Source of the DNA: Salipiger sp. CCB-MM3 | GTDB lineage: Bacteria; Pseudomonadota; Alphaproteobacteria; Rhodobacterales; Rhodobacteraceae | Reading direction: 5' to 3' | Assembly (NCBI RefSeq): GCF_001687105.1 | Contig: NZ_CP014595.1 | Location: 1,954,501-2,018,500, forward strand | DNA: 64,000 bases | Shown: positions 29,067 to 40,389 of the stretch, in pieces | Position numbering within the stretch: the first letter of the stretch is position 1 | Layout of the letters: each line of letters starts with the position of its first letter | Translations under genes and position numbers: made by a program | The notes under the pieces: model-generated | The model's database searches: none | What the model was told of the DNA's origin: nothing | Seen by the model: the letters and a program-made list of their open reading frames with translations, nothing else

Positions 29067-29189
29067 ATGTTGCGCACCATTATCATGGGTAGCTGCATTT
29101 CGGTCCAGGGCTTTCTTGAGAAGACTCTTCCCGATGGGCGCATCATGGTGCGTGTCGGGCAGCAGCTCTTCACCGGGCGCCCGGTCTGA
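29067..29189 (+). CDS. 40-residue conserved-looking small protein
   Basis: A 41-codon frame beginning MLRTIIMGSCISVQGFL and ending FTGRPV. Support: a good site TGAGGA (29055-29060) six bases before ATG, position in an AT-rich spacer, and a strong terminator 27 bases after the stop, so it looks like a free-standing transcript. I recall similar short proteins in Rhodobacteraceae but know no function. It has one cysteine (Cys10) and no clear membrane segment; the alternating hydrophobic residues suggest a small beta fold, which is inference. Confidence 0.6.
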   Translation: MLRTIIMGSCISVQGFLEKTLPDGRIMVRVGQQLFTGRPV

Positions 29190-29216
29190 TTTACACGCCC
29201 CCTAGAAGTCAACGAT

Positions 29217-29252
29217 ATGCGAGTCGCCCCAAAAGGGCGGCTCGCATTTTTT
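29217..29252 (+). terminator. Intrinsic terminator after the 40-residue protein gene
   Basis: A stem of about 13 bp with one T-G wobble (29217-29229 with 29235-29247), loop CAAAA, then TTTTT. Confidence 0.88.
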
Positions 29253-29379
29253 GTGGCTGACGGTTCCGGCTTTCTGCCTTCTGCCTTCGGCTTTTGCCGT
29301 GCGGGTGCGGTGACCCTTTGCCGCCAGCGTTTCCTTCACCCATGCCACGCTTTTCCCGGCGACAGGCCACCAGACATGA

Positions 29380-29412
29380 AAAAAGCCGGCGATGGAGCAT
29401 CGCCGGCTTTTT
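29380..29412 (-). terminator. Bidirectional terminator downstream of infB
   Basis: A perfect 14-bp stem, AAAAAGCCGGCGAT with its complement (29380-29393, 29399-29412), loop of five bases. A and T runs on both sides allow it to work on either strand; it lies 37 bases past the infB stop. Confidence 0.88.
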
Positions 29413-29448
29413 GATCTGTAGTGCCCCGGAGTTGGGGCAGGGGAGGGG

Positions 29449-31962
29449 TCAGAGCTTGCGCTCGACCTCCTCGCGCTCGAAGATCTCGATGACGTCCTGC
29501 GGGCGGATATCGTCGTAGTTCTCGAAGGCCATGCCGCATTCCTGACCGGACTGCACCTCGGGGACCTCGTCCTTGAAGCGCTTGAGGGTCTTCAGCGTGC
29601 CTTCGTGGATCACCACGTTGTCGCGCAGCAGGCGTACGCCCGCGGAGCGGCGTGCAACGCCTTCGGTGACCAGACAGCCTGCAACCTTGCCGACGTTCGA
29701 AACCTTGAAGACTTCTTTGATCTCGGCGTAGCCGATGAAGTGCTCGCGGATTTCGTTCGACAGCAGGCCCGAAGCCGCGGCTTTCACGTCGTCGACCAGA
29801 TCGTAGATCACCGAGTAGTACCGGATTTCCACGCCCTTTTGGTTGGCGCCGTTGCGGGCCGGAGCGTTGGCACGAACGTTGAAGCCGATGACCGGGCAGC
29901 CCGACGCTTCGGCGAGGCCGATGTCGGTTTCGGTGATCGCGCCCACACCCGAGTGGATGACGCGCACGCGCACCTCGTCGTTGCCGACCTTCTCGAGCGC
30001 CTGAACGATCGCTTCGGCAGAGCCTTGCACGTCCGCTTTGACGATGACCGGGAGTTCCGAGACGTTCTCGTCGTCCTTGGCCTTCTGCATGAGCTGCTCG
30101 AGGGTCGTTGCGGCACCGGCTGCGGCGCGCTTGTCCTTCGTGACCTGAGCACGGTACTCGGCGATCTCGCGGGCCTGCGCCTCGGTCTCGGTGACGTTGA
30201 GAACGTCGCCTGCCTCGGGCGTGCCATTGAGACCCAGCACCTCGACGGGAACCGACGGACCGGCTTCCTTGACGCGCTCACCCTTGTCGTTGATCAGCGC
30301 ACGGACCTTACCGTACTGCTCGCCCACGACGAAGACGTCACCCTGCTTCAGCGTGCCGTTCTGCACCAGAACGGTCGCGACCGGGCCACGGCCCACGTCG
30401 AGCTTGGCTTCGATCACCGCACCTTCGGCCGCCCGGTTCGGGTTGGCCTTCAGTTCGAGAATTTCGGCCTGCAGCGCGATGGCTTCGAGCAGTTCGTCGA
30501 GGCCCTTGCCGCTCTTGGCGGAGACTTCCACGTCCTGAACGTCGCCCGACATCTCTTCGACAACAACTTCATGCTGCAGAAGATCGGTGCGCACCTTGGT
30601 CGGGTTCGCCTCGGGCTTGTCGACCTTGTTGATCGCCACGATCATCGGCACGCCAGCCGCTTTCGCGTGGCTGATCGCCTCGACGGTCTGCGGCATCACC
30701 GCGTCGTCCGCCGCAACCACCAGCACCACGATGTCCGTCACCTGAGCACCACGCGAGCGCATGGAGGTGAAGGCTGCGTGGCCCGGGGTGTCGAGGAACG
30801 ACAGGACCGCGCCGCTGTCGGTGGTCACCTGATAGGCGCCGATGTGCTGCGTGATGCCGCCGGCTTCGCCGGAGGTCACGTTGGCCTTGCGGATCGCGTC
30901 GAGCAGCGAGGTCTTGCCGTGGTCGACGTGGCCCATGATCGTGATGACCGGCGGACGACCCTGCAGGTCTTCCGGCTTGTCTTCTTCGATCTTGATCACG
31001 TCTTCGACGTCGGCATCGGACACGCGGGTCACGCGGTGGCCGAATTCCTCGATGATCAGTTCCGCGGTATCGGCGTCGATCGACTGGTTCTGAGTCGCCA
31101 TGATGCCGCTTTGCATCAGCGACTTCACCACGTCGGCGACGCGCTCTGCCATACGGTTTGCCAGCTCCGCGACGGTGATCGCCTCGGGCAGCTGAACGTC
31201 GCGCACGACCTTCTCACGCTGCTGGCTGCCACCCATCGCCTTCTGACGCGCGCGCTCTTGCTTGCGCTTCATTGCGGCCATGGATTTCTGCCGGCCACCT
31301 TCGCCGCCCAGAGCCTGGTTCAGCGTCAGCTTGCCGGAGCGGCGCGCACCGTCGTCGCGGCCACGGGCCGAACGGCCACGCTCTTCGCGCTCGCGGTCGG
31401 CCTTGCGCTGCGGCTGTGCCGCCGGCTTCGCGGCCGGTGCACCAGCTGCGCGGGCGGGAGCGGCGCTCTCGTCCTTGGCAGCGGCCTTTTTCGGCGCGGC
31501 GTCGGCTTTCTTGGCTGCTTCCGCAGCCTCGGCCGCCTCGCGGGCCTTACGCGCTTCTTCCTCGGCTTTCGCTTTGGCACGCTCTTCGGCTTCGCGCTGC
31601 TCGCGCTCTTTTTGTTCTTTCTCGGCGCGCAGGCGCTCACGCTCTTCGGCGCGAGCCTTTTCCTCGGCCTCGCGCTGTGCAGCCTCCTCGGCTTCACGCG
31701 CCTTGGCGGCCTGCAGCGCGCGCAGCCGGCGTTCCATCTCCGCTTCGGTGATGCCCGCCGGGCGCTTGCCCGATCCGCCATGCGATCCGCCGCCCGAACC
31801 CTTTGCACCGCCAGCGGCGCCCGCTTTCGGGACCACGACGCGTTTACGCTTGGTCTCTACCACGACGTTTTTCGTGCGCCCGTGGCTGAAGCTCTGCTTC
31901 ACGTTCCCCGAACGGGAGCCGCCGCGCAAACCCAAAGTCTTCTTGCCGTCGTTATCGCTCAT
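29449..31962 (-). CDS. infB: Translation initiation factor IF-2
   Basis: GTPase that positions initiator tRNA on the ribosome, 837 residues. The N-terminal third is a charged, Ala/Glu/Lys/Arg-rich coiled region (about 70-240), typical of long alphaproteobacterial IF-2. The G-domain follows: G1 [13 protein letters not shown]3 [11 protein letters not shown]4 NKVDKPEA. The IF-2 C-terminal domain ends with [10 protein letters not shown]. It is the third downstream gene of the rimP-nusA-ylxR-infB operon and starts 11 bases after the ylxR-like stop. Confidence 0.97.
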   Translation of the reverse strand: MSDNDGKKTLGLRGGSRSGNVKQSFSHGRTKNVVVETKRKRVVVPKAGAAGGAKGSGGGSHGGSGKRPAGITEAEMERRLRALQAAKAREAEEAAQREAEEKARAEERERLRAEKEQKEREQREAEERAKAKAEEEARKAREAAEAAEAAKKADAAPKKAAAKDESAAPARAAGAPAAKPAAQPQRKADREREERGRSARGRDDGARRSGKLTLNQALGGEGGRQKSMAAMKRKQERARQKAMGGSQQREKVVRDVQLPEAITVAELANRMAERVADVVKSLMQSGIMATQNQSIDADTAELIIEEFGHRVTRVSDADVEDVIKIEEDKPEDLQGRPPVITIMGHVDHGKTSLLDAIRKANVTSGEAGGITQHIGAYQVTTDSGAVLSFLDTPGHAAFTSMRSRGAQVTDIVVLVVAADDAVMPQTVEAISHAKAAGVPMIVAINKVDKPEANPTKVRTDLLQHEVVVEEMSGDVQDVEVSAKSGKGLDELLEAIALQAEILELKANPNRAAEGAVIEAKLDVGRGPVATVLVQNGTLKQGDVFVVGEQYGKVRALINDKGERVKEAGPSVPVEVLGLNGTPEAGDVLNVTETEAQAREIAEYRAQVTKDKRAAAGAATTLEQLMQKAKDDENVSELPVIVKADVQGSAEAIVQALEKVGNDEVRVRVIHSGVGAITETDIGLAEASGCPVIGFNVRANAPARNGANQKGVEIRYYSVIYDLVDDVKAAASGLLSNEIREHFIGYAEIKEVFKVSNVGKVAGCLVTEGVARRSAGVRLLRDNVVIHEGTLKTLKRFKDEVPEVQSGQECGMAFENYDDIRPQDVIEIFEREEVERKL

Positions 31963-31972
31963 TAAGATTCTC

Positions 31973-32626
31973 TTATCCTTTCCGGCGGCCCTTGCCGCCC
32001 GCGGCAGCCCCTGCTGCCGGTCTCGCGTCCGCCGATGCGACGCGCAGGCCCTTCAATCGTTGGGCCTCCTCTACAACACGTTTGGTGAGTCCACCAGCGC
32101 CAAGCGCGGCATGTATCACCTTTTCACGTCCGAAGGCCAGCCCCAGCTCATCCGCGGTGAGCCAGCCGATGTAGTTCCCCCCGTAGGGAGTACTGAGTTT
32201 GGTCTTGCCGCGGGCGCTTCCGTCCTCGGCCTGGATCAGCACGCGGGCTTCTTCCTTACCCAGCCAATCCTTCACCTTTTCGTAGCCAGCGACCGCACCG
32301 CCGCCCTTGCGGGCGAGGCTGATGAGATCGACCACACGACGCGCCAGCATCCCCTCGACGAGGTTGGCCAGATCGTCGGGCACCGTCACCGGTGCCTTGG
32401 CGGCGCGGGCAAAGAGACCTTTGCCCGCCGCTTTTTCCAGTGCCTTGCGATCGGACGAGACCCAGATGCCCCGGCCCGGCAGCTTGCCGGCGATATCGGG
32501 AACCACCTGGTTCTCGGGTCCGACCACGAAGCGGATCAGCCCGGTCTTCGGCTCTACATCGCCCGTGGCAATGCAGCGCCGCTCGGGCCCGTCCGCCCTG
32601 TCCTTATCCCGGCCTCCGCGAGTCAT
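31973..32626 (-). CDS. YlxR-family RNA-binding protein with L7Ae-like C-terminus
   Basis: A protein of 217 residues coded between nusA and infB. The N-terminal YlxR (DUF448) domain shows [19 protein letters not shown] and [16 protein letters not shown]; the second half (about 95-180) resembles the ribosomal L7Ae fold. It probably binds RNA; YlxR proteins have been tied to regulation of RNase P and transcription, but this fused alphaproteobacterial form is poorly studied. I choose ATG 32626, with GGAGG upstream, 7 bases after the nusA stop; an ATG at 32680 would overlap nusA. The tail is Ala/Gly/Lys-rich. Confidence 0.85.
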   Translation of the reverse strand: MTRGGRDKDRADGPERRCIATGDVEPKTGLIRFVVGPENQVVPDIAGKLPGRGIWVSSDRKALEKAAGKGLFARAAKAPVTVPDDLANLVEGMLARRVVDLISLARKGGGAVAGYEKVKDWLGKEEARVLIQAEDGSARGKTKLSTPYGGNYIGWLTADELGLAFGREKVIHAALGAGGLTKRVVEEAQRLKGLRVASADARPAAGAAAGGKGRRKG

Positions 32627-32633
32627 CTGTGGC

Positions 32634-34265
<1,632 letters not shown>

Positions 34266-34269
34266 GGTC

Positions 34270-34854
34270 TTAGTCCTCCTGAGCGGCCGCGTCGTCGGCC
34301 TCGATGTCGTCGAATTTGGTTTCGTCCACTTCCTGCGCCTTGCGGGCGCGGAGCATGTCTCGGATCAGCTCGTCGGTGAGCACCAGCTTGGCGTCCGACA
34401 GCCAGTCGAATTGCAGGCCGATGGTCTGCTCTTCGCCGCCGTCCTCGATGTTGAGCAGCACTTCGCTGCCCTCCACCCCGGTCAGAACCCCGCGCCAGCG
34501 CTTGCGGCCGTCGATCAGTTCCGAGGTTTCGAGTTTCACCTCATAGCCCTCGAAGGTCTCGAAGTCCTTGAGGCGGGTGAGCGGGCGGTCGATGCCGGGC
34601 GAGGAGACCTCGAGCGTGTAGGCATCGATGATCGGATCCTCGACGTCCAGCACGGCCGAGACCGCAGTGGAGATGTCGGCACATTCATCTACCTCGATGC
34701 CACCCTCGGGCCGTTCGGCCATGATCTGCAGCGTCGAGGTCTTGCCGCCCATAAGGCGGATTCGCACAAGCTCGAACCCCATGTCTTCGATGACGGGGCC
34801 GACGATCTCGGCGAGGCGCTTATCGAGCGATGATTTGGCGATGAGGTCGGTCAT
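34270..34854 (-). CDS. rimP: Ribosome maturation factor RimP
   Basis: Assists late assembly of the 30S subunit. The 194-residue protein has the RimP N-terminal domain (about 15-90, with [20 protein letters not shown]) and the SH3-like C-terminal domain (about 95-180). The [16 protein letters not shown] segment is diagnostic. The start is ATG 34854 with AAGGAG upstream; earlier in-frame ATGs up to 35049 code for a non-homologous extension. It is the first gene of the rimP-nusA-ylxR-infB operon. A long C-terminal acidic tail is present. Confidence 0.95.
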   Translation of the reverse strand: MTDLIAKSSLDKRLAEIVGPVIEDMGFELVRIRLMGGKTSTLQIMAERPEGGIEVDECADISTAVSAVLDVEDPIIDAYTLEVSSPGIDRPLTRLKDFETFEGYEVKLETSELIDGRKRWRGVLTGVEGSEVLLNIEDGGEEQTIGLQFDWLSDAKLVLTDELIRDMLRARKAQEVDETKFDDIEADDAAAQED

Positions 34855-35194
34855 TCTTCCGACTCCTTCGGAAACAAAAATACGGGCGCGCGGCCCGTCG
34901 GTGTTTCCCGGTGGAGCTTCGGTGCCAGGACCGACGCGCCGCTGTTGAAGCGCCATATACGTGTCTGCAGCGGATTTCGCAAGGGTGATTCCTTTGCGAA
35001 GGGGGCGCGGCGGTTTGATCCCTGCCCGGCGCATGGCCCGCGCCACCATCCAAACCCCGGCGTCATCACGCCGTTACGCAAAGCCCTTCCCATGCGCTGC
35101 TCTTTGCCGCTTCACTGGCAAGCGCGATGGCGCGGCGGAACCCGCCGGGGCTCCGCGCCGTTTCCGCTGCGTATTCCGCCCATGAGGAACTTTC
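34855..35194. other. Divergent spacer between rimP and the metallopeptidase gene
   Basis: No gene is supported. It must hold the promoter of the infB operon (minus) and of the gene at 35195 (plus). The only distinct structure I see is an inverted repeat TTCGCAA (34976-34982) / TTGCGAA (34994-35000) with an 11-base spacer, a possible operator. Open frames through it look like chance extensions. Confidence 0.45.
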
Positions 35195-36151
35195 ATGCAA
35201 GTCTTCCGCTGCCCCGCCTGCTCCAGCCCGGTCTATTTCCACAATCTCGCCTGCGGCTGCGGGCAGGAGGTCAGTTTCGATCCCGACGCTCAGACCATGG
35301 TCGCGGGGGCGGCGCATTGCGCCAATCGCGATGACATTGCCTGCAACTGGGTGGCCGAGGAGGGCGGGCTCTGCCGCTCCTGCGCGATGACCGAAACCGT
35401 GCCCGACCTGCGCGCCGAACAAAACCTGCCGCTGTGGGAAGCCAGTGAATACGCCAAGCGCCGGATGCTCGCCGAGCTTGGCCGCTGGGGCTGGTTCACC
35501 TCGAATGACGCGGGCGCGCGCCCGGTGTTCCGGATGCTCTCGGAAGAGACACTTCATGGCGAGGAAGATGTGATCATGGGCCATGCCGACGGGCTGATCA
35601 CGATCAACGTCACCGAGGCGAGCGATCCGGTTCTGGCAGAGCGGCAGGAACAGTTTGACGAGCTTTATCGTACCATGCTGGGCCATATGCGTCACGAGAT
35701 GGCGCATTTCCTCTTCCTGCGGTTGGCCGGTGAGCCGGGATTCCTCGACAGTTTCCGCCCGCTCTTTGGCGACGAGCGCGAGGATTACGGCGCCGCGCTT
35801 CAGCGCCACTATGATGCGCCCGCCGACCCCGGCGAGACTCACATCACCCATTACGCCACGGCGCACCCGCATGAGGACTGGGCCGAGACGCTGGCGCATT
35901 TGCAGCATCTGGTCTCGATGCTCGACAGTGGCGTGGCCAGCGGGCTGCGGCTGCCCGGGATGCCGGGCGAAGGCTATGATCCCTATCTCGAGGCGGACAC
36001 CGATGCGCTGATCACCCAAGCGGTGAACCTGTCGATCGCGGTGAACCATGTGAACCGGGCGCTCGATCTGCCCGACCTCTACCCCTTCGTGCTGACCCAG
36101 CCGGTGCGCGAGAAGATGGCCCTCGCGCACCGCTGGCTGCGGCGCCTCTAA
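35195..36151 (+). CDS. Putative zinc-binding metallopeptidase
   Basis: A 318-residue protein of the COG4307 type. It starts with zinc-ribbon cysteines (CPAC at 6-9, CGC at 20-22, later CRSC at 60-63) and carries the metalloprotease motif HEMAH at 167-171, with a candidate third ligand in HPHEDWAETLAH. No signal peptide is seen, so a cytoplasmic enzyme is likely. Substrate and pathway are unknown. It stands alone between the divergent rimP operon and the convergent FUSC gene, 9 bases apart at their stops. Confidence 0.78.
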   Translation: MQVFRCPACSSPVYFHNLACGCGQEVSFDPDAQTMVAGAAHCANRDDIACNWVAEEGGLCRSCAMTETVPDLRAEQNLPLWEASEYAKRRMLAELGRWGWFTSNDAGARPVFRMLSEETLHGEEDVIMGHADGLITINVTEASDPVLAERQEQFDELYRTMLGHMRHEMAHFLFLRLAGEPGFLDSFRPLFGDEREDYGAALQRHYDAPADPGETHITHYATAHPHEDWAETLAHLQHLVSMLDSGVASGLRLPGMPGEGYDPYLEADTDALITQAVNLSIAVNHVNRALDLPDLYPFVLTQPVREKMALAHRWLRRL

Positions 36152-36160
36152 AGCAGAGGC

Positions 36161-38017
36161 CTAGCTGCCCAGTAGCCCGGCGCTGCGCGCGGCGTGGCGG
36201 AAGATCTCGGCGTCCTGTCCCGCTGCACGGCGCGCAAGGCGGCTGAGCGCTCCTTCGGCACGCGCCGGGGTCTGCTCGAGACGTTTCAGCCGGGCCAGCG
36301 CGGCGCAGAGCGCACGGCGCTCGGTTGCCGGTGTGTCGGGCGCAGCGAGGATTTCCTGCGCGCGCATCGCCGCATGGCCGAGATCAAGCAGTGCCAGCCC
36401 CGTGTCCAGCGCATCGCGCTGCGCCCGCGCCGAGCGTTCCGTCAGCCGGAAGAGGCGCAGCATCCGGTGATAGAGCCGCGCGCGCCACACGTCCCTGTGC
36501 TGCGGCGCTGCCGGGTCTGCGGCCAGCGCGGCCACATCGTGCAGCATCATCCGCGCCAGCGTCGACTGCTTGCGGCGCAGCGTTGGTGGATAGATCGTGC
36601 GATAGGCGGCCAGTGCGGCGAGCGGCGCGGCGACCACCGCCAGCCCCATCATCACCGAGGTGCCGAAGCTGCCGGTCAGCGGCAGGGCGGGATGCAGCAG
36701 AAGCAACATCACCATATTGTAGTCGAAGCTGACCTTCATGCCGCGGTCATGCCCGCCCAAGACGCCGCCCAGCACGATGAACGGCAGCATCATCGCCACC
36801 ATCTGCCATTCGGCATCCGCATGCGGCCAGACCAGCCAGCGTATGGCGATAGCCATGGCGGCGCCCATGAACTGGCCCAGAAACACGAAGGGCAGCATGG
36901 CGATGGGGTTCTCGAAGGTGGTGAAGATCGAGATCATGATCGACATGCCCAGCAGCAGGAAGGCCCCGGCGGCAAAGCCGGTGATCTGCCACAGCGCGCC
37001 AAAGAGCAGCAGCGCGCCGGTGGCACGGATCGCCGCCTCGCGGGCCCCGATCCAGTCGCGGTGCAGCACCATGGGCAGGGCGCTTTCGGGCGCGGGCGCG
37101 CTGCGGTTCTCGGGGGCGCGCCAGCGGGCCAATGCATTGACGAGCGGGCGCAGATTCTCGTCCAGACCGGGCAGGGCGGCGGCGCGCTCCAGCGCCTTCA
37201 GCGCGGTTGCGCCATCGTCCGCGCGCAAGGCGGCAGCGGCCTCGGTCAGCGCGAGGCGGGCGGCCTCGGGCACCGCATCTGCGTCGCGGCCACGCCGCCA
37301 GAGCAGAACTGCCAGCGCGGTCGAGAGCAAGTTGCGCGTGGCCCGCGTTTCGCGGTGCGAGCGCAGCGAGCCTGCGGCGTGCGGGTCGAGCGCCTCTTCT
37401 GCGCCCGCCATGGCCGAGATCAGGCCACGGGCCGCTTCTCCATCCTGTTCCGGCGCGGCGATCTGCTCGCATAGATCGGCCAGCAACGCCCGGATGCGGC
37501 CGCGCAAGGCCTTGCCGTCTGCGGCGGGGGCGAACAGCCAGCCCACCAGCAATGCGGCCACCACGCCCACAAGCACCGTCGCCATGCGGTCGGCCCCAAG
37601 TGCCAGAACGTTTTCCGGGTGTCCCACGTCGAGCAGCGAGACCATCGCCGCCGTGTATCCCGCCAGCACGGTGCCATAGGCCACGAACCCGCGCGCAAGA
37701 TTGGCAAGCCCGGTGCAAAGGCCGACCCAGAGCGCGAGGCCGATCACCAGCAATGCCGGATGCACCAGCATGGCAAAGATCAGCCCGATACCGGCAATCG
37801 TGCCCACCACGGTGCCCGCAAAGCGAAACAGGCCCTTCTCGAGCAACTGCCCGCGGACGGGTTGCGAGGCGGCCCAGACGGTCATCCCGGCCCATTGCGG
37901 ATGCTCCAGCCCCAGCAGCCACGCGATGATCAGCGCGAGACAGGCGGCAAAGGCAGTACGCAGGGAGAATGTGAGCCGGTCCTTGTTGAAGCCAAGGGTC
38001 TGAAGGGCGGCGGTCAT
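36161..38017 (-). CDS. FUSC-family inner-membrane efflux protein
   Basis: A 618-residue membrane protein of the fusaric-acid-resistance/AaeB type, thought to export aromatic acids or related toxic compounds. Two clusters of about six membrane segments are visible: one in residues 20-155 (FSLRTAFAACLALIIAWLLG, LVIGLALWVGLCTGLANLA and others) and one in about 330-470, separated by a cytoplasmic region. The start at ATG 38017 overlaps the marR stop by four bases (ATGA), so the pair is co-transcribed and probably controlled by MarR. The usual periplasmic adaptor (AaeA-like) is not adjacent. Confidence 0.85.
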   Translation of the reverse strand: MTAALQTLGFNKDRLTFSLRTAFAACLALIIAWLLGLEHPQWAGMTVWAASQPVRGQLLEKGLFRFAGTVVGTIAGIGLIFAMLVHPALLVIGLALWVGLCTGLANLARGFVAYGTVLAGYTAAMVSLLDVGHPENVLALGADRMATVLVGVVAALLVGWLFAPAADGKALRGRIRALLADLCEQIAAPEQDGEAARGLISAMAGAEEALDPHAAGSLRSHRETRATRNLLSTALAVLLWRRGRDADAVPEAARLALTEAAAALRADDGATALKALERAAALPGLDENLRPLVNALARWRAPENRSAPAPESALPMVLHRDWIGAREAAIRATGALLLFGALWQITGFAAGAFLLLGMSIMISIFTTFENPIAMLPFVFLGQFMGAAMAIAIRWLVWPHADAEWQMVAMMLPFIVLGGVLGGHDRGMKVSFDYNMVMLLLLHPALPLTGSFGTSVMMGLAVVAAPLAALAAYRTIYPPTLRRKQSTLARMMLHDVAALAADPAAPQHRDVWRARLYHRMLRLFRLTERSARAQRDALDTGLALLDLGHAAMRAQEILAAPDTPATERRALCAALARLKRLEQTPARAEGALSRLARRAAGQDAEIFRHAARSAGLLGS

Positions 38018-38487
38018 GCGGTTTCCTCGCGGTCGGTCTTGTCGGTCAGCATCGTCTCGGCGCGGGCGGTGATGCGGGCAAAGCTGCCGAGCATGTTGGC
38101 GAGTTCGTCTTCGCCGATGCCGGACAGCAGGTCGTGCTCGGCCTGCAGCAGCATGGCGCGGATCCTGCTCAGCTCGCGGCGGCCATCCTCGGTGAGGTGA
38201 ATGCGCCGCGCGCGCCGGTCGTTCGGGTCGACGCGGCGTTCGATAAAGCCCCGCTCCACCAGCAGGTCGAGCAGACGCACGAGGGTGGAGGTATCGAGGC
38301 TGATCCGCGCCGCAAGCTCGCGCTGGCTGATGCCGTCGCCGCCTTCGGCAAGATGGATAAGCGGGCGCCATGTGGCGTCGGTCAGCCCGGCTTCGGCCAG
38401 CCGCATGTCGACGACGCGATGCCAGCGCCGTGCCAGCGAGACGAAGGCGAATCCGAAACGGTCGCGGGGGGCGGAATACTGTGTCAT
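38014..38487 (-). CDS. MarR-family transcriptional regulator
   Basis: A 157-residue winged-helix repressor. The recognition region reads ISQRELAARISLDTSTLVRLLDLLVERGFIERR (about 54-86), followed by the wing DPNDRRARRIHLTEDGRREL. Such proteins typically block their own promoter until bound by a small aromatic ligand. It is coupled to the FUSC efflux gene. ATG 38487 matches the family start; longer frames up to 38652 run through the promoter region. A palindrome overlaps the predicted -35 box, suggesting autoregulation. Confidence 0.9.
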   Translation of the reverse strand: MTQYSAPRDRFGFAFVSLARRWHRVVDMRLAEAGLTDATWRPLIHLAEGGDGISQRELAARISLDTSTLVRLLDLLVERGFIERRVDPNDRRARRIHLTEDGRRELSRIRAMLLQAEHDLLSGIGEDELANMLGSFARITARAETMLTDKTDREETA

Positions 38488-38494
38488 GAGAATT

Positions 38495-38524
38495 GATGTA
38501 GATAAAAATGATTTGCAGTGCAAA
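38495..38524 (-). promoter_or_regulatory. Candidate marR-FUSC promoter with overlapping operator
   Basis: On the minus strand TTGCAC (38523-38518) and TACATC (38500-38495) are 17 bases apart. The perfect palindrome TTTGCA-G-TGCAAA (38512-38524) covers the -35 box and fits a MarR dimer site. The -10 ends only seven bases before ATG 38487, so the transcript may start at or next to the initiation codon. Confidence 0.5.
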
Positions 38525-38667
38525 CTAAATGCCGCGCCGCAGAGTGGCGCAGATTGCCGCAGGGTCATCAGCAAGCTGCCGCGCTCCCCTTTGCGTGAAC
38601 GGTGCACGGATTGCGCCGCTTTGCCCTGCGGGCTAATCTTTGCGGCAACCAATCAACAGGAGGCGGC

Positions 38668-40389
38668 ATGTCGGGCAAGGCAATCGGGACACTTCGCGGC
38701 ACGGTCATGGCACTGGCGCTGATGGCGGCGGGCGCGGCTTCGGCCGAAAGCCTGTCGGGCGATTACCTTGCGGCGCGGCAGGCCAGCTTTGCCGGAGATT
38801 TCAAGGCGGCGGCGCGCTACTACGGCGAGGCGGTCAAGCATGACCCCGAGAATGCCGATCTGCTCGAACGCGCGGCTTTGGCCAATATCGGTCTGGGCGA
38901 CTTCAACAGTGCCGAGGCGCTGGCGGAGCGGCTGACCGCGCAGGGCCATGACAGTCAGGTCGGCCATCTGGCCGAAGTCGCGGTGCTGGCGCATGAGGAA
39001 AACTACGCCGAACTGCTGTCGCGCGTGGAAGAAGGCCGCTCGGCGGGGCCGCTGGTCGACGGGCTGATCAAGGCTTGGGCCGAACTGGGCCGCGGCGATG
39101 TGACCGCGGCGCTGTCTGGCTTTGACGAGGTCGCGAAAGAGCGTGGCCTCGCGGGCTTTGCCGCCTATCATAAGGCGATGGCGCTGGCGTCGGTCGGGGA
39201 TTTCGAAGGCGCGGAGGCGATCTTTGCCGAACCCGGCTCGGGCGGCATGCAGATGACCCGGCGCGGGCTGATGGCGCGGCTCGAGATCCTGTCGCAGATC
39301 GACCGGCAGGAAGATGCGGTTTCGCTGATCGACGACGCGCTGGGCAAGCAACTCGATCCCGGCATGGCCGACCTGCGCGCCAAGCTCGAAGCGGGTGAGA
39401 CGCTGCCGTTCGACGTGATCACCTCGGCGCGCGACGGCATCGCCGAAGTCTTCTTTACCATCGCCAGCGCCCTCGCGAACGAAAGCGCCGAGGATTACAC
39501 GCTGCTGCACGTGCGCGTCGCCGAATATCTGCGCCCCGACCACGTGGGCGCGCTGCTGATGGCGGGCGATCTGCTGGAGCAGATGGGCCAGTACGAATTG
39601 GCTGCCGCAACCTACCGGCGCGTGCCGCGGGATGACGCCTCTTTCCATGTCGCCGAACTTGGCCGGTCCGACGCGCTGCGCGCCGAGGGCAAGCTGGATG
39701 CGGCGGTCGAAGTGCTGGAGCAACTGGCGGACACCCATGGCAATATGCCTGCGGTGCAATCGGCGCTGGGCGATCTGATGCGCCAGTTGGAGCGCTACGA
39801 CGAGGCGATTGCCGCCTATGACCGCGCTCTCGACACATTCGACGAGCCCGATCCGGCGCAGTGGTTCCTTTATTACGCGCGCGGCATCTGCAAAGAGCGC
39901 GACGGCGACTGGGAAGCGGCGGAGAAGGATTTCCGCGCCGCGCTCGAGTTCGTGCCGAACCAGCCGCAGGTGCTGAACTACCTTGGTTATTCGATGGTCG
40001 AGCATCACGTGAACCTCGACGAGGCGCTGGAGATGATCGAGCGCGCGGTCGATGCCGAACCGCAGAGCGGCTATATCGTCGATAGCCTTGGCTGGGCGCT
40101 TTACCGGCTGGGCCGCTACGACGAGGCGGTCGGCCATATGGAGCGCGCCGCTGAACTGATGGCGGTGGATCCGGTGGTCAATGATCACTTGGGCGATGTC
40201 TACTGGGCCGTCGGTCGCAAGGTCGAGGCGCGGTTCCAGTGGCAGCGCGCACTGTCCTTTGTGGGCTGGGAAGATGCCTCGGACGATGTCGATCCCGAAC
40301 GCATCCGCCGCAAGCTCGAGGTCGGTCTCGACGCGGTTCTTGCGGATGAGGGCAAGCCGCCGCTGAAGGTGGCGCATGACGTGGACTGA
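38668..40389 (+). CDS. Exported TPR-repeat protein
   Basis: A 573-residue protein with a signal peptide ([17 protein letters not shown]) and many tetratricopeptide repeats, seen for example in [65 protein letters not shown] and [16 protein letters not shown]. It should act as a periplasmic or outer-membrane protein-protein scaffold; its partner is unknown. The start at 38668 has AGGAGGC. It overlaps ispE by 14 bases, an arrangement I recall from other Rhodobacteraceae, so the two are probably translated together. Confidence 0.85.
   Translation: MSGKAIGTLRGTVMALALMAAGAASAESLSGDYLAARQASFAGDFKAAARYYGEAVKHDPENADLLERAALANIGLGDFNSAEALAERLTAQGHDSQVGHLAEVAVLAHEENYAELLSRVEEGRSAGPLVDGLIKAWAELGRGDVTAALSGFDEVAKERGLAGFAAYHKAMALASVGDFEGAEAIFAEPGSGGMQMTRRGLMARLEILSQIDRQEDAVSLIDDALGKQLDPGMADLRAKLEAGETLPFDVITSARDGIAEVFFTIASALANESAEDYTLLHVRVAEYLRPDHVGALLMAGDLLEQMGQYELAAATYRRVPRDDASFHVAELGRSDALRAEGKLDAAVEVLEQLADTHGNMPAVQSALGDLMRQLERYDEAIAAYDRALDTFDEPDPAQWFLYYARGICKERDGDWEAAEKDFRAALEFVPNQPQVLNYLGYSMVEHHVNLDEALEMIERAVDAEPQSGYIVDSLGWALYRLGRYDEAVGHMERAAELMAVDPVVNDHLGDVYWAVGRKVEARFQWQRALSFVGWEDASDDVDPERIRRKLEVGLDAVLADEGKPPLKVAHDVD

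Noticed and set aside
29605..31965. A 786-codon frame opposite infB
   Set aside because: Shadow of infB; repetitive low-complexity protein without domains.
38017..38371. N-terminal extension of the FUSC frame
   Set aside because: It overlaps the marR gene in another frame and is Arg/Pro/Ala-rich; the ATGA junction at 38014-38017 gives the natural start.
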